Below, in pieces: positions 61,001 through 64,000 of a DNA stretch of 64,000 bases (positions are counted from its first letter, which is position 1; every line of letters begins with the position of its first letter). Under the pieces are notes generated by a model. That model had not been told where the DNA came from, made no database searches, and was given only the letters and a program-made list of their open reading frames with translations. A program made the translations under genes and the position numbers. This stretch comes from Apoderus coryli (lineage: Eukaryota; Arthropoda; Insecta; Coleoptera; Attelabidae), in assembly GCA_911728435.2 (NCBI GenBank), contig OU452202.1:7605135-7669134 (forward strand). The letters are read 5' to 3'.

Positions 61001-63182
61001 GGACAATGACTTTTAAAATATTGCAAAGGAACATACGCGGTGTAAGCGCAAATAATGCTAAGTTAAAAATGCTAATAGCAGAAGAGAAACCGGACATTAT
61101 TTTTTTGAATGAAACTCTACTAAAAACAAAACAACCAATCAATATAAAAACACTATACCACGCTTAAAGATGATAGGGAAGATGGATTGGGTGGCATAGC
61201 CATCCTGAATAACAAAGCAATTCCAAACAAGAACCAATTTAAATGTCAACTTACCAAGATAAATTCAAATGCAATAAACACCGGTAAACTAAATTTAGTA
61301 ACAATATACCACCCACCTAACTTAAATCTAACCATACATAAGTAACTGTTCCTCGCGTACTAAAACGTTACAATGGGACTGGAGGATACAAAAGGCGGCC
61401 TGGTCAAGGACGTAAAAGAAGTACAACGCAAACAGATGAGCAATATTTAAGAATTTAATCTTTGCGAAATCGCACCTTTCTGCTCCGCATCTAAAAAATC
61501 AATTACTAAATGCAAGGCAAGTCAATGTTTCCACCAAAACATTAATAAGGAGACAGCACATGCTGACTGGAATGAACATCAATGGGGAAAAGTTCTTTTT
61601 ACAGATGAAACAAGAATAAATTATGGAAGCCTAATGGACATAGTCGAGTATACAGAAGTTCAGGAGAACGTTTCGCAGAATGTAAACTTGTACATAATCT
61701 TAGCTTTGGTGGTGGTTCCATTATGCTATGGGCTGGCATTACTCGGGAGAATTGCTCAGGGCTCATTGAAGTGAATTTAACGATAAATGCTGATTGTTAC
61801 ATACGCAACGTCCTTGCAGAACATGTTATACCATATGCCGGCTTTATTGGATATAACTTTGTGCTAATACACGATAATGCCCGTGTCTATGCCACAAGAA
61901 CAGTAAACCAGTACATTGAGGATGTCAGATTGCGGCGCCAGAGTGGCCACCAAACAGTCTTGACGCAGATCCCATAGAACATGTATGGGACATCCTAAAA
62001 AGAAATATGCGAGCACGGAATCCAGCTTCTAACTCAATTGCAGAATTAAGTATTGCTGCACAGGAAGAATGGAATCGAATACCACAAGAAACCATCAAGG
62101 ATCATTGGCGCAGTATGCCTAGGAGGATGCAGGCTATCGTTAGAGCTAGAGGAGGAAATACTAAGACTGTAATGTAACATATTTAGTAACTGAAATCACA
62201 AAACTATTAAAAGGAAAAAAAAATGAAGACTTAGGTGTATTGTCTATGGGTTATGATTGTATTTTCCTGCAATCTAGAGATGGGAGTTTAGTTCAAATAT
62301 TGTTTATTATATTTTACACCAGGACAGAACATTTTTGTAAAATGACATATTTTTTAAATCATAGAAATTCGATCTAATTTTTATTTTAAATGTACCGTAA
62401 TTGTTTCTTTACGTTATAATGAGGTTTTATTGGTGCCTTAGACTACTGACTTTTCTGTTAAAAAACATCACACCATTTTTAATTTGGTGTTCAATCATTC
62501 AAGACCACAAAATAATCCATATTAACGATTGAAGATAAAAGATGTCTACTTCACAATATGCGTATTGTGGAGTAGACTGTAGACGTCTTTTAGTCTTATT
62601 TATTTGAATTAACATTGTACGCCACTGTGAAAATGGACTATTCCTGCAAGTTCAATTCATAGATGTTCGAATATTGTTGGTACATTACCTCCCTAGCACA
62701 CTAAAATAGTTATGTACGATAGGTGACACTTCTGATTTATTTTTTTATTTTAATTACAGCTGAGTAACGGCAAATTTCTTTGCGAGTAATGATATGCCAA
62801 AATATATATCTTTAATTATACCTACAATTGTTTTATAATAAGTAACAATTATATACCTATCCAGCACTCCAGCCTTGCACATGGTTGTGTTTTGACAACA
62901 TCTGGAGGATCTACACCAACATTTAAACATAGAACTAAAGCTACGCTAACAGTTTTCATCTGTAATATAATAAATGTATATTGTATTACGTTCTAAATAA
63001 TATGGTGTTAAATTAGTCACCCTTTCTTTCATTCTCCAAGTTTCAGTATTCCAATCAAATCCCTTGACTATACAATCCGAATGTCTGTCTTCACAGAAAC
63101 AAATTGGTAAATCCTTATCAGTAAGTTTACCTTTAACACATAACGATTTTTTTTCGTAATTGTTTTCAAACATGTCAGGCAT
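33988..63182 (-). CDS. raptor: Raptor, TORC1 scaffold subunit (22 exons, 1284 aa)
   Basis: Raptor recruits TOS-motif substrates such as S6K and 4E-BP to TOR kinase and anchors TORC1 at the lysosome. The start ATG (63182) has an in-frame stop 21 bases upstream. The 22 exons, listed separately, splice in one frame to TGA at 33988; human Raptor is 1335 residues. The N-terminal caspase-like domain (about 55-330) is nearly identical to vertebrates: '[20 protein letters not shown]', 'HYNGHGVP' (His153) and 'YDCSNAG' (Cys196), the pseudo-dyad positions. HEAT repeats fill about 330-700, a charged Ser-rich linker about 700-900, and a seven-bladed WD40 domain about 940-1284. It converges with BRAT1. 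Introns are up to 4.1 kb and hold most of the transposons here. Confidence 0.96.
34927..35056 (-). CDS. raptor: raptor exon 21 (residues 1221-1264)
   Basis: It reads '[20 protein letters not shown]' and '[20 protein letters not shown]', the most conserved WD40 blade. Phase 0 at AAG|GTAATT. Confidence 0.95.
35490..36160 (+). mobile_element. Tc1/mariner-type transposase remnant
   Basis: The frame 35628-35813 has '[20 protein letters not shown]' and ends 'EEHFEHVIK' before a stop. Just upstream lies a 'PPTDFFL' equivalent of the usual PLDFFLWG motif around the last acidic residue of the DDE/D triad. The N-terminal two thirds are missing. CAGGG-type ends with TA flanks lie downstream at about 36049 and 36160. 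Confidence 0.65.
36427..36549 (-). CDS. raptor: raptor exon 20 (residues 1180-1220)
   Basis: WD40 blade with '[15 protein letters not shown]' and '[15 protein letters not shown]'. Phase 2 at CGTG|GTATGT. Confidence 0.93.
36604..36756 (-). CDS. raptor: raptor exon 19 (residues 1129-1179)
   Basis: WD40 blade with '[20 protein letters not shown]'. Phase 2 at GAAG|GTAAAT. Confidence 0.93.
36994..37035. repeat. (AT)n microsatellite
   Basis: About 20 uninterrupted AT dinucleotides between raptor exons 18 and 19. Confidence 0.95.
37117..37234 (-). CDS. raptor: raptor exon 18 (residues 1090-1128), Ser/Asn-rich insert
   Basis: It begins '[20 protein letters not shown]' and ends 'GLNVQSGTR'. The family has only a short turn here, so most of it is an extra loop. 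Phase 2 at CAAG|GTTTGT, a weak donor. Confidence 0.88.
37855..38552 (-). mobile_element. Penelope-like element remnant with GIY-YIG endonuclease end
   Basis: The minus-strand frame 38365-38153 has '[20 protein letters not shown]' then '[10 protein letters not shown]', the GIY-YIG nuclease signature with its Cys/His-rich start, as found at the C-terminus of Penelope-like retroelements. The fragment sits between inverted repeats of about 70 bp (37855-37930 and 38483-38552) that each hold CTGACGA, a GGGAAC-type stem and GAAACGTT. The reverse transcriptase part is absent. It lies in raptor intron 17. Confidence 0.72.
38928..39041 (-). CDS. raptor: raptor exon 17 (residues 1052-1089)
   Basis: It reads '[20 protein letters not shown]' then 'FDIPTG', WD40 blade 3. 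The donor is ACTG|GTAAGC, phase 1. Confidence 0.94.
39106..39341 (-). CDS. raptor: raptor exon 16 (residues 973-1051)
   Basis: WD40 blade 2 with 'IWDWGTGAK' and '[20 protein letters not shown]'. Phase 1 at TCAG|GTAATG. Confidence 0.94.
39900..40347 (+). mobile_element. Tc1/mariner-type transposase scrap and TIR
   Basis: One frame reads 'RRWIGRKRE' then, after a stop, '[20 protein letters not shown]', the region around the third catalytic acidic residue. Stops follow soon. A terminus GACCCTG next to TA ends it at 40347. It seems related to the remnant at 35490. Confidence 0.6.
40580..40741 (-). CDS. raptor: raptor exon 15 (residues 919-972)
   Basis: It includes '[20 protein letters not shown]' and '[10 protein letters not shown]', first WD40 blade. 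Phase 2 at TTTGC|GTAAGT. Confidence 0.93.
40879..42446 (+). mobile_element. CAGGG-ended TIR element with helix-turn-helix transposase remnant
   Basis: The ends CAGAGTGTCCCATAATTAAT and its complement lie at 40879 and 42446, both with TA flanks, and match over about 35 bp plus a subterminal GAGATACAGGGC. At 41450 a frame opens '[15 protein letters not shown]' and continues out of frame with '[20 protein letters not shown]' and '[15 protein letters not shown]', a paired-type DNA-binding domain of Tc1/mariner-like transposases. The catalytic domain is deleted, with stops throughout. Confidence 0.78.
42695..43300 (-). mobile_element. piggyBac-type element remnant with TTAA target duplications
   Basis: TTAA at 42691-42694 and 43301-43304 flanks ends CCCTAGAG... 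and ...GCAGGG. A subterminal 18-bp inverted repeat (TGAGCATTTCTCTCACG) lies on both sides. Inside, the minus-strand frame 43012-42761 starts '[16 protein letters not shown]' and has '[16 protein letters not shown]', the Cys-rich C-terminal domain of piggyBac transposases. The DDD catalytic part is absent; the 606-bp unit is a deletion derivative. Confidence 0.85.
43860..44081 (-). CDS. raptor: raptor exon 14 (residues 845-918)
   Basis: It has a basic stretch ('[16 protein letters not shown]') and ends '[13 protein letters not shown]', the conserved lead into the propeller ('SQIRKEREWR' in human). Phase 2 at CCAG|GTAAGA. Confidence 0.9.
44133..44293 (-). CDS. raptor: raptor exon 13 (residues 792-844)
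   Basis: A charged linker ('[16 protein letters not shown]') followed by Ser/Pro-rich sequence, poorly conserved in the family. Phase 2 at ACAAG|GTAACT. Confidence 0.85.
44961..45207 (-). CDS. raptor: raptor exon 12 (residues 709-791)
   Basis: It carries '[16 protein letters not shown]' at the place of the human Ser792 AMPK site, then '[20 protein letters not shown]', the last HEAT repeat. Phase 0 at AAA|GTATGA. Confidence 0.93.
45736..45852. repeat. Small inverted repeat (18-bp arms)
   Basis: ATTTACGAATTGCTTGTT at 45736-45753 is the exact complement of 45835-45852. It may be a miniature element in raptor intron 11. Confidence 0.75.
46500..46786 (-). CDS. raptor: raptor exon 11 (residues 614-708)
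   Basis: It begins '[20 protein letters not shown]' and ends in a Ser/Pro-rich stretch. Phase 2 at GCAG|GTAAAG. Confidence 0.93.
47453..47479. repeat. (ATT)n microsatellite
   Basis: Nine ATT units following AATCAATAAAGACC, which looks like the 3' tail of a LINE-type insertion. Confidence 0.85.
48131..48388 (-). CDS. raptor: raptor exon 10 (residues 528-613)
   Basis: It encodes '[20 protein letters not shown]' and '[20 protein letters not shown]', the best conserved HEAT repeats. Phase 0 at GAG|GTATGC. Confidence 0.95.
48673..48747 (-). CDS. raptor: raptor exon 9 (residues 503-527)
   Basis: This 25-codon exon reads '[19 protein letters not shown]'. It is too short to stand out as a frame but joins exactly. 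The donor is ACA|GTAAGT, phase 0. Confidence 0.92.
49265..49550 (-). mobile_element. RNase H-like fragment of a LINE
   Basis: The minus strand has '[20 protein letters not shown]' and '[14 protein letters not shown]', the usual sequence after the last His of an RNase H domain in I/R1-type LINEs. Nothing else of the element is nearby. Confidence 0.6.
50210..50454 (-). CDS. raptor: raptor exon 8 (residues 421-502)
   Basis: It includes '[20 protein letters not shown]' and '[17 protein letters not shown]', HEAT region. Phase 0 at ATG|GTAAGA. Confidence 0.95.
50512..50787 (-). CDS. raptor: raptor exon 7 (residues 329-420)
   Basis: It starts with '[20 protein letters not shown]' and ends with '[15 protein letters not shown]', the first HEAT helices. 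Phase 1 at CTAG|GTAAGA. Confidence 0.95.
51187..51850 (-). mobile_element. LINE ORF2 fragment in raptor intron 6
   Basis: On the minus strand pieces run in order: about 51850-51725 with '[15 protein letters not shown]', then 51721-51404 with '[18 protein letters not shown]', then 51404-51207 with '[20 protein letters not shown]'. These match the linker and the start of the RT in the LINE at 1803-5090. Both ends are missing and there are frame breaks. Confidence 0.75.
51909..52242. mobile_element. CAGGG-ended palindromic element inside a larger palindrome
   Basis: The inner unit (51962-52185) has ends CAGGGTATATC and GATATACCCTG with TA next to each. Its arms are inverted copies over roughly 70 bp. 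The flanks outside (51909-51959 and 52188-52242) are also inverted copies of each other, including CTGCTTGTGTC. The frames on both strands here are products of the palindrome. Confidence 0.78.
52541..52586 (+). ncRNA. Hammerhead-ribozyme-like sequence
   Basis: Parts in order: TTGGT (52541-52545), CTGATGA (52546-52552), an extra T, GGGTCTC, loop TCCT, GAGACTC (52565-52571), GAAA (52572-52575), self-complementary ACCGGT (52575-52580), A at the cleavage position and ACCAA (52582-52586). Stem I pairs over 5 bp, stem II over 7 bp (one GU). The short palindromic stem III is typical of hammerheads that act as dimers in Penelope-like and other retroelements. The unpaired T after CTGATGA departs from the textbook core. 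Activity is inferred, not shown. Confidence 0.6.
53420..53520 (-). CDS. raptor: raptor exon 6 (residues 295-328)
   Basis: A short exon with '[20 protein letters not shown]', the end of the caspase-like domain. No ATG frame marks it; it was found from the splice sites. The donor is AGAG|GTAAGT, phase 1. Confidence 0.93.
53688..54110 (+). mobile_element. 3' end of a LINE ORF2 in raptor intron 5
   Basis: The 136-residue frame has '[20 protein letters not shown]' and '[19 protein letters not shown]', the same region as 4150-4450 in the young LINE, then '[14 protein letters not shown]'. An internal deletion follows, and the copy ends in TAAATAAATAAAC. It is 5'-truncated, sense relative to the plus strand. 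Confidence 0.75.
54277..54506 (-). CDS. raptor: raptor exon 5 (residues 219-294)
   Basis: It carries '[20 protein letters not shown]' and '[20 protein letters not shown]'. The acceptor is TTTTTGCAG and the donor ATAA|GTGAGT, phase 2. Confidence 0.95.
54570..54716 (-). CDS. raptor: raptor exon 4 (residues 170-218)
   Basis: It includes '[20 protein letters not shown]' and 'YDCSNAG' (Cys196). The acceptor is TTATTTCAG and the donor GAG|GTAATG, phase 0. Confidence 0.95.
55760..57225 (+). pseudogene. Multi-exon THAP-domain pseudogene nested in raptor intron 3
   Basis: Exon 1 (55760-55824) encodes '[20 protein letters not shown]' and ends CACAG|GTAAGT. Exon 2 (56134-56344) resumes with '[11 protein letters not shown]', then a TAG, then the rest of a THAP finger reachable only across a one-base insertion near 56225 ('[20 protein letters not shown]'). 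Further exon-like blocks at 56403-56480, 56566-56643, 56701-56872 and 57045-57225 have good AG/GT borders and encode acidic, Ser-rich and then basic coiled-coil sequence with another shift. THAP proteins bind DNA through a Zn finger. Intron retention means it arose by DNA duplication or in-place decay, not from mRNA. Confidence 0.65.
57199..57558 (+). mobile_element. RTE-like LINE endonuclease fragment
   Basis: The frame has '[20 protein letters not shown]', '[20 protein letters not shown]' and '[10 protein letters not shown]', motifs of the AP endonuclease of RTE-type LINEs. It starts just where the THAP coiled coil breaks off and ends at TAA at 57558. Confidence 0.75.
58596..58837 (-). CDS. 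raptor: raptor exon 3 (residues 89-169)
   Basis: It contains '[20 protein letters not shown]' and '[14 protein letters not shown]', with His153 at the caspase-histidine position. The donor is AATAGG|GTAAG, phase 0. Confidence 0.95.
59073..59460 (+). mobile_element. CAGGG-ended element with transposase C-terminal scrap
   Basis: It begins TACAGGGTGATAG. Near 59308 a short frame gives '[11 protein letters not shown]' and ends 'NGRHFKNLL' before a stop, like the last residues of Tc1/mariner-type transposases elsewhere in the window ('EEHFEHVIK'). The right terminus was not found. Confidence 0.45.
60165..61330 (+). mobile_element. Jockey/I-like LINE 5' part (ORF1 and start of ORF2)
   Basis: ORF1 pieces read '[15 protein letters not shown]', '[19 protein letters not shown]' and '[20 protein letters not shown]', the RNA-recognition-like region of Jockey ORF1. 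After degraded sequence, ORF2 opens near 60985 with '[20 protein letters not shown]' and '[12 protein letters not shown]', an endonuclease start. A frame break at 61165 follows, and the LINE sequence fades out near 61330, just before the Tc1 sequence. Confidence 0.7.
61345..62180 (+). mobile_element. Tc1-type transposase gene, broken
   Basis: Pieces in order: DNA-binding part '[19 protein letters not shown]', then 'KVLFTDET' (first catalytic Asp), '[20 protein letters not shown]', 'VLIHDNAR' (second Asp) and, after a shift near 61935, '[20 protein letters not shown]' (third acidic residue). The C-terminus '[12 protein letters not shown]' ends at TAA near 62178. Stops and shifts in the first half make it inactive. 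The order matches Tc1 DD34E transposases. Confidence 0.82.
62857..62959 (-). CDS. raptor: raptor exon 2 (residues 55-88)
   Basis: It reads '[19 protein letters not shown]' and 'CARLECWI', first strand of the caspase-like fold. The donor is ATAG|GTATAT, phase 1. Confidence 0.93.
63021..63182 (-). CDS. raptor: raptor exon 1 (residues 1-54)
   Basis: It encodes the variable N-terminus, then '[11 protein letters not shown]' that leads into the conserved domain. The donor is AAAGG|GTGACT, phase 0. Confidence 0.9.
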
Positions 63183-64000
63183 TTTTACGTGTCTTAATTA
63201 TAAAATATTATTTGTAAATTTAGAAGTTGAATGAATGTCTGAATGTATGTTTATAAAAAACGCAATTATCCTTAAATGAAATAAAAAAGCATGGCATTTG
63301 ACATTTTTGTACAAAATACCAAAAACAACAACAAAAATAAAGCAATGACAATCTTTGTACTTTCAAATGTCACATGTCACCGAAATATGAATTCGTAAAC
63401 ACAGACATTAGGCAATGGCACAGACAACTCCTTTAGAATGTTGAGAACTGCTGCACGTGGCTGACCCAGTAACTATATTCTTATGGCGCGCGCATTTAAA
63501 ATTGTGAATGGATAAATATATAATATGGAATATCCAGCATTGCCATGGTACAATATGTTTTATTGCACCATGCAGCATTCCGTTTACTAAATTAGTTGAT
63601 TAATCGAAGACATTTAGATAACAAGTCAGCCAGGTGACTATGTCATATTACTTTCGGGAAACTGAGATCTAGAAGGATCAGCGATATCTCTATATCTCTG
63701 AGGATACATAAATGAACATAATATATATAAGTGGAGGGATAATACGGTTTCTAATATTATAGGCACAGCTAACATACACACTGTGTGGATATGTGTATGT
63801 TAGCTGTGTTATAGGCGTTATCATTCTACATCGCAGTTCACTGAACTCATGTGACATGATCACTTTCACGCACTTGAGAGAGAGAAAGAATGTTCGAAGT
63901 TGCGTGAGTAAAAATTCCTGATACTTGTTTAGAAAAAATAAGAATATCAATTTACGTAATTTATGTACTGTTCTATAATTCCAAATAGCTTCGTTCGCGG
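63183..64000. other. Presumptive raptor upstream region
   Basis: No gene is recognised. An in-frame stop upstream of the raptor ATG fixes the start. A 17-bp perfect hairpin lies at 63764-63808. I cannot define a promoter by eye. Confidence 0.45.
63764..63808. repeat. Perfect 17-bp hairpin
   Basis: CACAGCTAACATACACA (63764-63780) pairs exactly with 63792-63808 across an 11-base loop, about 600 bases upstream of the raptor start codon. Confidence 0.85.

Overview
The window looks like nuclear DNA from an insect. It is AT-rich, has two large intron-containing genes with GT-AG introns, and its introns are full of insect-type transposons: Jockey/CR1-like LINEs, P-element, piggyBac, Tc1/mariner and PIF/Harbinger remnants, and a Penelope-like element. 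The order is not certain; a beetle or related group would fit. There is no bacterial-style operon, CRISPR array or rRNA.

The two host genes converge. On the + strand (7111-25797) a 10-exon gene reads as a 990-residue HEAT-repeat protein that I identify as BRAT1, the INTS11/ATM-associated factor; it ends in the residues DCY. On the - strand (63182 down to 33988) a 22-exon gene encodes the complete mTORC1 subunit Raptor, 1284 residues. It has the caspase-like N-terminal domain, HEAT region and C-terminal WD40 propeller. All exon phases join without a frame break in both genes. About 8.2 kb of non-coding DNA lies between their stop codons.

Layout: 1-1020, nothing recognised. 1028-5645, a nearly intact + strand LINE sitting inside an older - strand LINE. 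7111-25797, BRAT1, whose introns hold a RT scrap, a foldback repeat, two tandem P-superfamily derivatives (the second split by a 913-bp TA-flanked palindromic element) and a decayed - strand LINE with a PHD-finger ORF1. 25798-33987, the spacer between the genes, with direct repeats, a CAGGG-ended element, a palindrome carrying hammerhead-like motifs, and a Harbinger relic. 33988-63182, raptor, whose introns hold mariner-like remnants, a Penelope-like remnant with inverted ends, CAGGG-ended elements, a piggyBac relic with intact TTAA flanks, several LINE pieces, a hammerhead-ribozyme-like sequence, a multi-exon THAP pseudogene on the opposite strand, and a Tc1 copy next to LINE sequence. 63183-64000 is presumptive raptor upstream DNA.

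The host genes act in related but separate pathways: Raptor recruits substrates to TOR kinase, while BRAT1 supports Integrator INTS11 and PIKK-family signalling. The most unusual signals are the hammerhead-like cores at several loci, the P-element pair whose two copies give an empty-site comparison, and the nested THAP pseudogene.
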